DNA of 64,000 bases from Legionella sp. W10-070 (lineage in GTDB: Bacteria > Pseudomonadota > Gammaproteobacteria > Legionellales > Legionellaceae). A program made the translations under genes and the position numbers. Where the stretch lies: positions 1-64,000 of the forward strand of contig NZ_CAAAJC010000016.1 of the NCBI RefSeq assembly GCF_900640175.1, in the 5' to 3' direction. Shown piece by piece: positions 7,254 through 15,854 of this stretch; the stretch's first letter is position 1; every line of letters begins with the position of its first letter. The notes below the pieces were generated by a model. It searched no databases and was not told the origin of the DNA. It saw nothing but the letters and a program-made list of their open reading frames with translations.

Positions 7254-9926
7254 ATGGGAAGAAAAACAATATTGCGTGTAGCCGAGGGTATCAAACTTAC
7301 CGAAGAGCAGGAACAGAACCTAAGGGATTTACTCGGCGAGGTTGAAATAGAATCATATACAGCCAGGCCAAATCTTAAACAAAGCTATCAGCGCCGTATG
7401 GACAGCCTCTATGATGCCTTTTTATTTATCCTGAAGACAATTCGCACCGAGAAGCAATGTGAATTAACAACATACCTTCAATGGTGCAAAGCGCAATACC
7501 CCTTACCTGGAGCAGCCTCTATTGATAAATATCAGGCAATTTTGTCTGAGTATACGGCATTACTTATCAATGCCTTAATTGATAGTGATTCCAAGCGACA
7601 GACATCAGAGTCGGCCATTGAACTCTTAAACAAAGCAGAACAGTATCTGTTGATGTCAAAAGGCCGCGCAGATCTGGCCACCTTAATCCCTCTTAACGTC
7701 AATAAAGAAATAGAATTTGTCTTGCAATGGGAAAGGCAATTGTCGCCCTATTTGGAAGAAACCCTCACAGAGTGTGCAGCAATAAAATCCAGTCGTTTAG
7801 TCACTACACCCGATTGGTTCCGCGAGTTGCCTCCCGTTCTGCAAAGGTACATTCACTTTAGTGATGAGGTTGATGATATTCACCGTCTAAAAATCAATTT
7901 CAACCAGTTTGAACTGAACTGGTTAGCGATTAAAAAGCAACAAATTCTGGCGCAGGATTTAAAGGATATCGGTGATGGCAAGAAATTACCGTCCTGGTTT
8001 GAATCATTGGCTGATAATCAGCAAAAACTGGTCAAACTATTTTGTGATTCTTCGTTGACAATAGATGAAATTGATAAGACGCTGGATGCGCTGAATCAGC
8101 GGCTACTGGGATTGCATAAGCAGAGCAAAAAGGAATTGCTCATCAGCGGATTAAAGGATATACGCAGGCTGCCTTATTGGTTTTTGACCCTGGAAGATTA
8201 CGAGCAGCGTTTTTTTAAGGAGGCATTAAACAGTAGCCCTCGTCTTGAAGAAGTCCTCTCTTTCATTCCGAGTCGTTTACGTAAAATTCCCTTGGCCGCT
8301 AATTTTGGTGAACACCAACTATTATTGCTTGGTAAAGAGGGGAAAGTCAGCAAAGCCTGCCGGCCAAGGCTGCGCTCCAGTCATCTGGCTTCCCGTGATG
8401 TAAAGGATTTGCCTGATGAAATTAGCCGATTACATGCTGAGCGTAACCTGGCAAGAATCATGAGTTTTTGCCAGGAAAAACCACTGCTGGTACAAACTTT
8501 AATTAGTCCCGTAGGTTGGTTGGATCGCTATATTCCTGATTATGCTCTGGACAGGCAGCGTCAGAAAGTGGTGGCCGATATGCGCTTTCAAGAGAAGCGT
8601 TTAATTTTTTCCACGAATCACCCTTTTAACAGGGCTAAAATACTTTACTACACTTCGGCAGCAGAGCCTTCTTGTCTGGTTTTATTAAGAATGGCAGAAA
8701 TGATTCTTGCAATCCAAAAAATTGCGGTTTTGCAGGGTTCCCTGGATTTAGAGCAGGCCAAACAGGTTATCTCCCGAGCCTTCCTTAAGGTAGGAGCAAG
8801 TAAGGGCATCAAAGTTAACCCACTACTGCCGACTGCTCCTTTGAGTCATCAGGAAGAGCGAATACAAAGGGAGCTTGTTGGTTTATTTGATGAGCATTAC
8901 AGCTTGTTAGCCGGCGTGGAAGGGTGGCAGCAATTAGGAGCCGAGCATCTTATTAAAAATCAAAAGGCCAATAAAGAAGGAAATTCATTCATTGAGGATG
9001 ACTATGATTTGGCTGCGCTTGTAAAAGGGTATCAAGCGGTTTTGAACTCATCTTATGGTTCTGCTACAGTGCTTGATTATAATGGCAGAGAGCTGTTTTT
9101 AAGTTCTTTGGAAAATTTACTCGTGCTGGCGATTGATATGGTAAGTTATGGTTCCTGTGTCAGTGGCAAAGACCGCAAGGCAATTGAATTAATCCATACG
9201 GATGGGATGATTCTTTATCGCGAACGATACGGGAATTGGCCAAAGTTTGATGATAGAGGCAAGCAAAGGGCTGCTTTTGTCGAACTGGTTGCTACAGTGT
9301 ATATTTCCAGGCATCCCCATGAGCATGCTGGCCAGAATGCGCCGGGATCCAACGGTATTAAAACACCGGCTAATTATCTGCCTGCCGACATTGCTGCTGC
9401 CATTCGTGAAAAATCAGGCTCGGAGGCTTTGGGTGTTGACGACATACTGGCGACTAATAATGAAGTGTGCCGTATTGGAACGGTAAATGAAAAAATAAGG
9501 CCGGGCTTTGCCACCTGTGTGCTTGCAGCACAAAGGCTGTCAGATGAAAGCAGGGTGAGGATCATTAATAAATTCAGTGTGCTTGGGGGTCAAAAAAAAT
9601 TCTGGAAGGAGCAGTCAGGCTGGCTGGCTCCTGCCCCTACAGGAATCAATAACATAAAGGGGGCTCTTCAAGGTGGCAGCAAAAGCACCATTTTTCAACT
9701 GGCAGAAATTTATTATGCGATCAATTGCAGGCCTGTGGACTCTCTCCTGCGTAGCCCTCATACTCAAACTATCTACTCCGCAATGCGGGATTTATATAAT
9801 GCAAAGGATCCCGAGGCTCAGGTAAAACAGACCCTGGAAAGCCTGGACCGTATAAAAAACGCCTCTTTTAAGCGCAGCACGCCAGCAGAAAAGCCAGAGC
9901 TGTCTCAAAGCCCCTCATTGAATTAG
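7254..9926 (+). CDS. sidP: SidP-like Dot/Icm effector, phosphoinositide phosphatase
   Basis: Predicted host-targeted lipid phosphatase of 890 residues. The decisive motif is SCVSGKDRK with Cys635 and Arg641, a CX5R active site of the CxSGKDR type shared with SopB/IpgD and with Legionella SidP and SidF. SidP is known to remove the 3-phosphate from PI3P and PI(3,5)P2 in vitro. The N-terminal half is helical and carries three degenerate repeats with a DWF/SWF/YWF core (about residues 186-330). There is no signal peptide or membrane segment. The C-terminal tail is polar and Ser/Glu rich (SFKRSTPAEKPELSQSPSLN), as often seen in Dot/Icm substrates. It neighbours mmsA, the position I recall for sidP (lpg0130) in L. 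pneumophila. Export is inferred. Confidence 0.82.
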   Translation: MGRKTILRVAEGIKLTEEQEQNLRDLLGEVEIESYTARPNLKQSYQRRMDSLYDAFLFILKTIRTEKQCELTTYLQWCKAQYPLPGAASIDKYQAILSEYTALLINALIDSDSKRQTSESAIELLNKAEQYLLMSKGRADLATLIPLNVNKEIEFVLQWERQLSPYLEETLTECAAIKSSRLVTTPDWFRELPPVLQRYIHFSDEVDDIHRLKINFNQFELNWLAIKKQQILAQDLKDIGDGKKLPSWFESLADNQQKLVKLFCDSSLTIDEIDKTLDALNQRLLGLHKQSKKELLISGLKDIRRLPYWFLTLEDYEQRFFKEALNSSPRLEEVLSFIPSRLRKIPLAANFGEHQLLLLGKEGKVSKACRPRLRSSHLASRDVKDLPDEISRLHAERNLARIMSFCQEKPLLVQTLISPVGWLDRYIPDYALDRQRQKVVADMRFQEKRLIFSTNHPFNRAKILYYTSAAEPSCLVLLRMAEMILAIQKIAVLQGSLDLEQAKQVISRAFLKVGASKGIKVNPLLPTAPLSHQEERIQRELVGLFDEHYSLLAGVEGWQQLGAEHLIKNQKANKEGNSFIEDDYDLAALVKGYQAVLNSSYGSATVLDYNGRELFLSSLENLLVLAIDMVSYGSCVSGKDRKAIELIHTDGMILYRERYGNWPKFDDRGKQRAAFVELVATVYISRHPHEHAGQNAPGSNGIKTPANYLPADIAAAIREKSGSEALGVDDILATNNEVCRIGTVNEKIRPGFATCVLAAQRLSDESRVRIINKFSVLGGQKKFWKEQSGWLAPAPTGINNIKGALQGGSKSTIFQLAEIYYAINCRPVDSLLRSPHTQTIYSAMRDLYNAKDPEAQVKQTLESLDRIKNASFKRSTPAEKPELSQSPSLN

Positions 9927-10042
9927 TTATGGTGTCATACTTCAAAGCTTGTTTATCCTTCATAAAATCATGAGGACACAGCGGTTGCTCCCAATATTAA
10001 ATGGGGTAAATTTTATCAGGAGGTGCACATGCCCTGGCGAAA

Positions 10043-10780
10043 TTACTGGCTAAATAAATGTTCCAGCCCATAATAAAGTGAATCCAGCGTCGGAACCCTT
10101 TGACAGGCGAGTACAAGTCCAGGCATGAAAGAGATTCTGTCGATACTGTCATGGCTGATGGTCAAGGTTTCACCGGTGCTGCCAAAAATTACCTGCTGAC
10201 GGGCGACTACGCCAGGCAATCGCAGGGAATGGATTGGAATACCATGATGGGTCCCCCCACGGGCGCCACTCACCAGCTCATGGGAGTCAGATTGTTTGTT
10301 TTTGACCGTCCTGGCTGCTGCAATCATTTCCGCCGTTTTCATGGCAGTGCCTGATGGTGCGTCAAATTTTTGCGGATGATGGGCCTCAATAATTTCGACT
10401 GTCTCCAGTAATCGGGCTGCTTCTGCTGCAAAGCGCATCATCAGGACCGCACTGATGGAAAAATTGGGAACAATAAGGCCGCCCAGTTTTTTCTCGCTAC
10501 AATAGGCTGTCAGCCTTTCTATTTGTGGTTCGGTCAAGCCACTGGTGCCGATTACAGGGTGGGCGTCATTTTCAATGATAGTGAGGCTGTTGTCATAAAC
10601 ACTATCCGCCCGGGTTAGATCGATGACTATGTCAGGCTTTGTTTCAATAATCGCCTGGCGAAGATTATCTTCATGGCTTAGGCTGCCTGCCAGTTCAAAA
10701 TCAGGATGATTTTTAATGGTTTCACAAGCAAGGGTTCCCATTTTACCCTTTGCTCCATTAACAATAATTCGGGTAGTCAT
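10043..10780 (-). CDS. dapB: 4-hydroxy-tetrahydrodipicolinate reductase
   Basis: NAD(P)H-dependent reductase of the lysine/diaminopimelate pathway. The 245-residue protein starts MTTRIIVNGAKGKMG, which holds the nucleotide-binding glycine loop. The active-site signature HHPQKFDAPSGTAMK lies near residue 132. I chose the ATG at 10780 because GGAGA stands 7 bp upstream and the family begins here; an in-frame ATG at 10843 would run into the neighbouring small gene. It follows the Pmp3-like gene by 19 bp on the same strand. Confidence 0.93.
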   Translation of the reverse strand: MTTRIIVNGAKGKMGTLACETIKNHPDFELAGSLSHEDNLRQAIIETKPDIVIDLTRADSVYDNSLTIIENDAHPVIGTSGLTEPQIERLTAYCSEKKLGGLIVPNFSISAVLMMRFAAEAARLLETVEIIEAHHPQKFDAPSGTAMKTAEMIAAARTVKNKQSDSHELVSGARGGTHHGIPIHSLRLPGVVARQQVIFGSTGETLTISHDSIDRISFMPGLVLACQRVPTLDSLYYGLEHLFSQ

Positions 10781-10799
10781 CTGTTCTCCAGTTAGTATT

Positions 10800-10994
10800 T
10801 TATTGCGGCTTTTTCTTTTTGGATTCGCTATTTCCATAAACAACCCGCAGTGCCCATATGCTGGCTGGTATCCAACCTATTACCGTAGCCTGCATGATCA
10901 ACGCAACCAGGGCACCTCCAGGATTATCGTCCAGCAATAAAATAATCCAGGGGAAACCAAGAGCAACAAGAGACCAAAAAAATCGACTAATCAT
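10800..10994 (-). CDS. small membrane protein, YqaE/Pmp3 (UPF0057) family
   Basis: A 64-residue protein with two hydrophobic segments (about residues 5-20 and 27-50) separated by DDNPGGA, and a lysine-rich C-terminal tail (SKKKKPQ). The second segment contains GWIPASIWAL, close to the GWIPGIIHAL signature of Pmp3/YqaE proteolipids. Those proteins affect membrane potential in yeast and plants and are stress-induced in many bacteria. Role here unknown. Nineteen bp upstream of dapB on the same strand, so possibly cotranscribed. Confidence 0.72.
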   Translation of the reverse strand: MISRFFWSLVALGFPWIILLLDDNPGGALVALIMQATVIGWIPASIWALRVVYGNSESKKKKPQ

Positions 10995-11130
10995 TACTAA
11001 TTACCCTTTATCAAACAGTGGTGTGCCAGCTCATTCTTCCAGGTCATACTGCAGAAACCCGAAGCAATGCGCTTTAAAGTTCAATTATACTATTGAACTA
11101 GTATATATCTATTCTTTGAAAATGGGAGCC

Positions 11131-11243
11131 TTGGGTTCTGTGCACTTATATACTGTCTTGGCCAAAAAGCCTTGATTTTCCGCTTCGGTGCTCGCCGATC
11201 AAGGCTTTTTGGCTCAAGCTAGCGATAAGTGCACAGAGCCCAG
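11131..11243. repeat. 113-bp palindromic element, nested inverted repeats
   Basis: Outer arms TTGGGTTCTGTGCACTTA (11131-11148) and TAAGTGCACAGAGCCCAG (11226-11243) pair in 16 of 18 positions. An inner pair GCCAAAAAGCCTTGAT (11161-11176) and ATCAAGGCTTTTTGGC (11198-11213) is perfect. No ORF lies within it. The right half recurs at 249-298, so this is a dispersed, non-autonomous element. It fills part of the 441-bp gap 10995-11435 between the divergent Pmp3-like and rocC genes. The rest of that gap shows only the leader ORFs near 11390. Confidence 0.75.
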
Positions 11244-11391
11244 ACAAAATAGCGGCATTGGTTACAATGAATTAGTCTGCCATACTTGCAAATGACAATT
11301 AAAAGCTGTACATTGTATGCGCATTTTCCAGACGATTATTTTCTGCATAACGCAAGCGGCATCCTTTCTGTTTAAGGAGTATTGGAATGAG

Positions 11392-11439
11392 ATGCTGTTA
11401 GCTGAAAATCAGGGTTATCTAATGAAGGTAGTAAGATGA
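11392..11439 (+). CDS. possible 15-codon leader ORF overlapping rocC
   Basis: ATGCTGTTAGCT... encodes MLLAENQGYLMKVVR and stops with TGA inside the ATGA that begins rocC, a 4-bp overlap typical of translational coupling. A strong AAGGAG at 11374-11379 lies 12 bp upstream of this ATG. It lies 7 bp upstream of another ATG at 11387, which would give only MRCC and stop at 11401. Which of the two is read cannot be decided here. There is no protein-level evidence. Confidence 0.3.
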   Translation: MLLAENQGYLMKVVR

Positions 11440-12077
11440 GAAGACAAGAGCTTCATCCACGGACAGCAATACTGAATAAAACACAAAAAAACAAATCAAG
11501 AAGCGCACGCAATGAAGCACTTCAATGGCTTGCAGCTACGTTTCCTCTGGCATTTGATAATTCCCTCAGGATCCGCCCTTTGAAAATTGGTATAATGGAA
11601 GATATCCTGAGCCATGCTGATAAAGCGGCAGATGCTGGTATTTCCAGGAGTAAACTACGGGAAGCTGTCGTGCTGTTCACCCGCCGCATTGATTATTTAA
11701 CCTGCTTAAAAGCCCGGGAAATGCGCATTGACTTGCTCGGTAATCCTGTCAGCCTGGTTACAGAAGAAGAAGCAGAAAGAGCCGCTTTAAAGATTAAAAA
11801 GCGGATTGAAAAAAGTGCCCGCAATGCCCGTAAAGTACTTGCCGGTAAGACCGCTGCTCCCACTCCAAAATCGTTAACCACAAACTATGGTTCACAGGAT
11901 GTTAATCCTTATCCTGAACGTGCGCCTGCTTTTCATGCACAAAATCCAGCAACATCCCCACGTCCTGCTGTGTTGGTGAAACATAAGGCTTCACGCCAGT
12001 TTGATCCGGATGCGGTGGCACGCTTAAAGGAAAAGCTTGGTTTATCACGCAAAACGCAAAAAGAAGTCACGGATTAA
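11436..12077 (+). CDS. rocC: ProQ/FinO-domain RNA chaperone, RocC-like
   Basis: RNA-binding protein of 213 residues. Residues about 25-135 form the ProQ/FinO domain (ALQWLAATFPLAF, PLKIGIMEDIL, SRSKLREAVVLFTRR, YLTCLKAREMRIDL), followed by a basic linker and tail (KIKKRIEKSARNARK and a Pro/Ala-rich end). In L. pneumophila the single-domain ProQ protein RocC works with the sRNA RocR to silence competence genes. I recall its position near this block (lpp0148). The orthology rests on domain, length and locus. Its own AAGG lies 8 bp before the ATG, and short upstream ORFs overlap its start. A rho-independent terminator follows directly. Confidence 0.75.
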   Translation: MRRQELHPRTAILNKTQKNKSRSARNEALQWLAATFPLAFDNSLRIRPLKIGIMEDILSHADKAADAGISRSKLREAVVLFTRRIDYLTCLKAREMRIDLLGNPVSLVTEEEAERAALKIKKRIEKSARNARKVLAGKTAAPTPKSLTTNYGSQDVNPYPERAPAFHAQNPATSPRPAVLVKHKASRQFDPDAVARLKEKLGLSRKTQKEVTD

Positions 12078-12080
12078 TTA

Positions 12081-12104
12081 TTGTTCATCAGGAACAACCT
12101 TTTT
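12081..12104 (+). terminator. rho-independent terminator of rocC
   Basis: TTGTTC (12081-12086) and GAACAA (12092-12097) form a 6-bp stem with a 5-nt loop, followed by CC and five T. It begins 4 bp after the rocC stop codon. Confidence 0.6.
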
Positions 12105-12150
12105 GCACTCAAAGCCAAATTATATTTATTGAGTTAATATTTGGTTAATA

Positions 12151-12169
12151 AATTATCATTATCATTACT
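12151..12169. promoter_or_regulatory. candidate Fur-box-like repeat
   Basis: AATTATCATTATCATTACT agrees with the 19-bp Fur consensus (GATAATGATAATCATTATC) at 13 positions by hand alignment. It contains tandem ATTATC hexamers. It lies 69 bp before the GTG start of the 443-residue membrane protein. The match is weaker than that upstream of frgA, and AT-rich sequence can give this by chance. Confidence 0.35.
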
Positions 12170-12237
12170 CTATTATTAGTTTAATGCATCTAATCCGTTT
12201 CAAGGAATGGTGGGCTAATCTTGCATTGGAGTGACGA

Positions 12238-13569
12238 GTGAGCAACATTACACTGAGTGGAAAAAGCAAAGATCTGATATCCAGGCTTATCGAAAAGGAT
12301 CCAACCCTGATCGAAGACTTGCAGGATTCTAATCAGCCCAGGGAGACACTCACTTATTTACAGCTGCATCAATGGTTAACTCGCCAGCGTCCGCTAGATA
12401 AGGAAAATACCTTCTTGCTGGAAGCATTAGAAGTTGCTCTCCTAAAGGATTTGAATCGGACATTGGCTGCCAGGCAGCAATCCTCCCCTCAAAGTAAGCC
12501 TGCTAAACCATCCCGGTGGGGATCCAAGGCTAATTTTATATTACTCGCTATCGCCGGCACTGTTTATTTTGGCTGTGAGGGCTTTGATGGCATCACTGCG
12601 ATGCTCGGCACTATTCCCTCTGTTCCCTCTATTGCTGTGTTTGTCGTAGGTACTGTATTTGCCCTCCTGTCAATCATTGTTTTTTACAGCTTTGATTTGG
12701 TCGAGATCTCCAAGAACCTGGGGGTGAAGCTCTCTTCTACCTCCCAATTACTTGATGTTTATCTTAACAAGGTGAAACAAATACAGGAAATAAGAAAACA
12801 ACTGTCTAATCCAACAGGAAAAAGCAAGGACGTTCTTGAAGAGGAATTTTTAATTGCCAGTATGTTGCTGGCAAAGCATGAAGCGCTGAAAGAGGTGCGG
12901 GAAAAGCTAAAAAGCGCATTGGATAATAAGTTGCTGAAGGCAGGCAAAGTACTCACCGCAGCTATCGCGGGGATTATCTTTTTCAGTGGCGGCTTTTTTG
13001 CGGGGGAGACGGTTGCCCTGTATGTTGCCAGCTGTTTTTTTGCTTCGGTATCAGCAACATTCTGGCCGGTTGTTGTAGCCAGTGTGTTGGTAGGTATCGC
13101 CGCCTTCAGTGTTTATTGGTTTGTCGAACGCCCCAGACTACAAAATCTTATTGGCCGCTGGGTTAATCTGGATGCAGATAAAATTGATACACTGTGCAAT
13201 GAAGAACTGGTTATTCAAGAGGAAAAGGAATTGCGCAATACACATGATAACTTAAACGAGTTAGTCAAGACGAAAAAGACCAATAGTGAGTTAACGGAAA
13301 CTAACCAGCAATTATCAGAAGAAGTAGCTCGTCTGAAGGGATTACTCCAGCTTAAGGATCAGATTAGATCTGAGCCAGCGGTTAACGACGTTGCAGGATT
13401 TAATCCCAATAGAGTAAATACAGAGCTTAATCATCCCTTTAATCCTTCAGCATCCCTGAGAAGATCTTGGTCTACAGGGAGTTTAAGAGACACCTTTTTT
13501 CCTTCTGGACCTCCGGTTAGTGGCAACGGAGACACTAAGCCGGGGTACAGTGCATCAACAATCGTTTAA
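12238..13569 (+). CDS. unrecognised membrane/coiled-coil protein (443 aa)
   Basis: Not recognised. Start is GTG at 12238 with GGAG 7 bp upstream. Residues 1-90 are soluble. Two hydrophobic hairpins follow (about 98-115 with 127-148, and about 240-260 with 268-295), separated by an acidic/basic helical stretch (QIQEIRKQL, EALKEVREKLK). Residues 320-380 are strongly predicted coiled coil (EEKELRNTHDNLNELVKTKK and the following heptads). The tail is Ser/Pro rich. Two membrane hairpins plus a coiled coil is a layout seen in several Legionella proteins of the host-vacuole membrane, so an effector role is possible but unproven. Its last 35 bp overlap the end of the convergent gene at 13535. A Fur-like site lies upstream. 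Confidence 0.7.
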   Translation: MSNITLSGKSKDLISRLIEKDPTLIEDLQDSNQPRETLTYLQLHQWLTRQRPLDKENTFLLEALEVALLKDLNRTLAARQQSSPQSKPAKPSRWGSKANFILLAIAGTVYFGCEGFDGITAMLGTIPSVPSIAVFVVGTVFALLSIIVFYSFDLVEISKNLGVKLSSTSQLLDVYLNKVKQIQEIRKQLSNPTGKSKDVLEEEFLIASMLLAKHEALKEVREKLKSALDNKLLKAGKVLTAAIAGIIFFSGGFFAGETVALYVASCFFASVSATFWPVVVASVLVGIAAFSVYWFVERPRLQNLIGRWVNLDADKIDTLCNEELVIQEEKELRNTHDNLNELVKTKKTNSELTETNQQLSEEVARLKGLLQLKDQIRSEPAVNDVAGFNPNRVNTELNHPFNPSASLRRSWSTGSLRDTFFPSGPPVSGNGDTKPGYSASTIV

Positions 13570-14260
13570 TACCTTGACTGATATTGACAAGGTTAAGCGG
13601 TACGTAAACCAGAAGAGAATTCCCCAGCGCATAATCAGGATTTAGCGATAAGTAATAGCTGGTGCAAGGGTTGTTCTGATGTACTGGCGGAACATGACGC
13701 AGGGCAATGGGGTTATCGATAAGCATCGGATGGGCCGTTGTTGACGTCAGGCTGTTGTGTTTTTTCCAGTTTGTCACCAGACCTAATACCGATTGAGGTA
13801 TACGAATTTCTTCTTTCGGGTAAATTGTTGAACTTAAGCTGGCCAGGAATTGATATTTTTCCGGGGTATCTGCATTGGCGAGATAAATCATTTCCTGTTC
13901 AGGGTGGGCTAGCTTATATTTCATAACCGCGGTTAAGCCGCATCGGGCGGCATCAAAGAAAAGGTCAATGCGCTTATCATGGTAGGTTCCCCCATAATAA
14001 ACGACGACAGATTTCCCTTTATGATGAACGAACTGATAGCCAATACGGGTAAACCCGATGATTTTTTGAGATTTGTCGTAAAAAATGTACAACTCTCCCG
14101 CTTTACCTACCCCGAGTATAGTTTCTTCAAGCTGACTGCCATGCTTAACACGATAATGCTGATGGATGAATTGCTTGAGTGCATTGGTATAATGGCTGGC
14201 TAATGGCTTGTCCGGAGCCATTAGCAGCGTTTCTGTATTAAAAATCAAAGAATTGCTCAT
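13535..14260 (-). CDS. hypothetical protein (241 aa), possibly GNAT-like
   Basis: No confident family. There is no signal peptide or membrane span. The central part (ELYIFYDKSQKIIGFTRIGY, then VVVYYGGTYHDKRIDLFFDA and a helix) resembles the strand-strand-loop-helix core of GNAT acyltransferases, but the usual acetyl-CoA loop (Q/R-x-x-G-x-G/A) is not evident. The C-terminal third is hydrophobic in patches without being membrane-like. It converges on the 12238 gene with a 35-bp 3' overlap and lies 99 bp downstream from hda. Good start context (GGGAGAG 6 bp before ATG) and a long open frame support a real gene. Confidence 0.65.
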   Translation of the reverse strand: MSNSLIFNTETLLMAPDKPLASHYTNALKQFIHQHYRVKHGSQLEETILGVGKAGELYIFYDKSQKIIGFTRIGYQFVHHKGKSVVVYYGGTYHDKRIDLFFDAARCGLTAVMKYKLAHPEQEMIYLANADTPEKYQFLASLSSTIYPKEEIRIPQSVLGLVTNWKKHNSLTSTTAHPMLIDNPIALRHVPPVHQNNPCTSYYLSLNPDYALGNSLLVYVPLNLVNISQGIKRLLMHCTPA

Positions 14261-14359
14261 TTTTCTCTCCCTAGAAAAAGATCAATGCAGGTTTGGGGCT
14301 GTTGCTCTTATCTTCTTGAAAAGCTTAATTTTTAATTAATAGATTAGATTTGGCAAAAG

Positions 14360-15052
14360 TCAAATTTTTAGGATTGTTTTGGCAAAGGGAACAGTAATTT
14401 TTCGCTGCGCTGCCAGGGAGGCTTCATCAAGGCGATTGAGAATACTTTGCAGGTCATGCATATTACGTGCGCAGCGGTTGATTAAGAAATGACCCACACT
14501 TGAAGCTAATTCAAAACCGCGCTTTCTGGCGTACTGCTGGAGTGTTTTAATTTTTAGTTCATCTTCTAATTCATTCAGCTGAATAACAAGCCCCCAGCTT
14601 AAACGAGAACGTAAATCAGCCAAGCGGATATCGATAGACATCAGTGGCTGTCTGCTGCTGATAAGCAGGATGGTTTTCTCATTATCCCGTACCTTATTGT
14701 ACAGATGAAATAAGGCTTCTTCCCAGGCTCCATGGCCGGCAATGATGTCAATATCATCAATAGCAATTAAGGCTTGTTCTTCCACGCCATCGATACATTC
14801 TGGCCCCCATTCATTCAATACTCTTAAAGGAAGATAAATAGCGGAGGCATTATGCTCTATTGCCTGGCAGCAGGCTTGAAGTAAATGGGATTTGCCACAG
14901 CCAGCTGTCCCCCAGATAGTAAGCAGGCGCTCACCTGCACCTGTCAGTGCTTTTGCAATCTGCTCCTGCAAGAGAGTATTCCCATCCCAACAGAAGTCAT
15001 GCAAGGTCGCTTCATTATCAAGCTGTATTGCTAAAGCCAACTGCTGGTTCAT
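14360..15052 (-). CDS. hda: DnaA-related inactivator Hda
   Basis: AAA+ protein that works with the loaded sliding clamp to stimulate hydrolysis of DnaA-bound ATP and so prevents re-initiation. The 230-residue protein lacks the DNA-binding domain IV of DnaA. It has a Walker A loop WGTAGCGKSHLLQA near residue 46, a Walker B stretch ALIAIDDIDII near residue 95, and sensor regions ILLISSRQP and DLRSRLSWGL. The N-terminal MNQQLALAIQLD contains a QLxL-like clamp-binding peptide, as in E. coli Hda. It overlaps the end of the upstream phosphatidyltransferase gene by 4 bp. Confidence 0.9.
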   Translation of the reverse strand: MNQQLALAIQLDNEATLHDFCWDGNTLLQEQIAKALTGAGERLLTIWGTAGCGKSHLLQACCQAIEHNASAIYLPLRVLNEWGPECIDGVEEQALIAIDDIDIIAGHGAWEEALFHLYNKVRDNEKTILLISSRQPLMSIDIRLADLRSRLSWGLVIQLNELEDELKIKTLQQYARKRGFELASSVGHFLINRCARNMHDLQSILNRLDEASLAAQRKITVPFAKTILKI

Positions 15053-15630
15053 TTGGCCTCTTGATTTCCCGAGTAGGCTTTCCTTCCCCAGGTCCAGACA
15101 TAATCGGCATAGCTTACTGCTGTGGTTACTGCTGTAATGACAATGAAGATATCGGTTAAATAAGGCGCCGATTTAAAAAAGGCCAATTCAAACAAGCAAA
15201 TTGTAACCAGAACAAGCTGTAAGGAAGTATTTACCTTACTGAGCAACGTCGGTTCAAAATCCAGGCGGCGCTGAATGAACCAAAGCCAGACTAAAACACC
15301 CAGTGAAATGGTCAGATCACGGAGAAATACCAGGATAACCAGCCACCAGGGTAAGGCACCGATGAGTGCTAATGAAACAAAGCTTGAAGCAACCAGTAAT
15401 TTATCAGCCAGTGGATCAATAAAGGAACCTAAGGGGCTCTGCCAATGAAAATGCCTCGCAAGCCAGCCATCAAGGCCATCAGTAAGACCTGCTATGAGAA
15501 ACAGGTAAAAGGCGCCAACATATTTTTGTTGATAAAGAAATATCAAAAAAGGCACTATCAGCACTAAGCGAGATAAGGTAAGTGCATTAGGTATACTTTT
15601 TAACATGCTATGAAGTGGTAATTTAAACAT
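15049..15630 (-). CDS. CDP-alcohol phosphatidyltransferase family membrane enzyme
   Basis: Integral membrane enzyme of phospholipid synthesis, probably PgsA-like (CDP-diacylglycerol plus glycerol-3-phosphate to phosphatidylglycerophosphate). The full signature DG(x2)AR(x8)G(x3)D(x3)D is present (DGLDGWLAR...GSFIDPLAD, residues about 51-76). There are four to five hydrophobic segments over 193 residues. An internal ATG at 15606 is an alternative start; neither has a clear ribosome-binding site. Its last 4 bp overlap the first 4 bp of hda, so the two are coupled. The true alcohol substrate cannot be told from sequence alone. Confidence 0.82.
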   Translation of the reverse strand: MFKLPLHSMLKSIPNALTLSRLVLIVPFLIFLYQQKYVGAFYLFLIAGLTDGLDGWLARHFHWQSPLGSFIDPLADKLLVASSFVSLALIGALPWWLVILVFLRDLTISLGVLVWLWFIQRRLDFEPTLLSKVNTSLQLVLVTICLFELAFFKSAPYLTDIFIVITAVTTAVSYADYVWTWGRKAYSGNQEAK

Positions 15631-15854
15631 ACCTTATTTGGCTCGGACCATTGCGTTATTGCTGTTGCTCTACTAAGCATCACGAATTTGATTCTATCAA
15701 GTGTATACAATACTTGCGTCACTGTCACGTTTGTTCTATTGATTGTCCAGGGTCGCCTTATAAAGGATGAGCAATCTCAGACTGGATAAGCCTGTCATAC
15801 GCCAAAACGCTCAATAATTTTCAAGGATGAAATCTGGCCATTTTCACATAGTCT

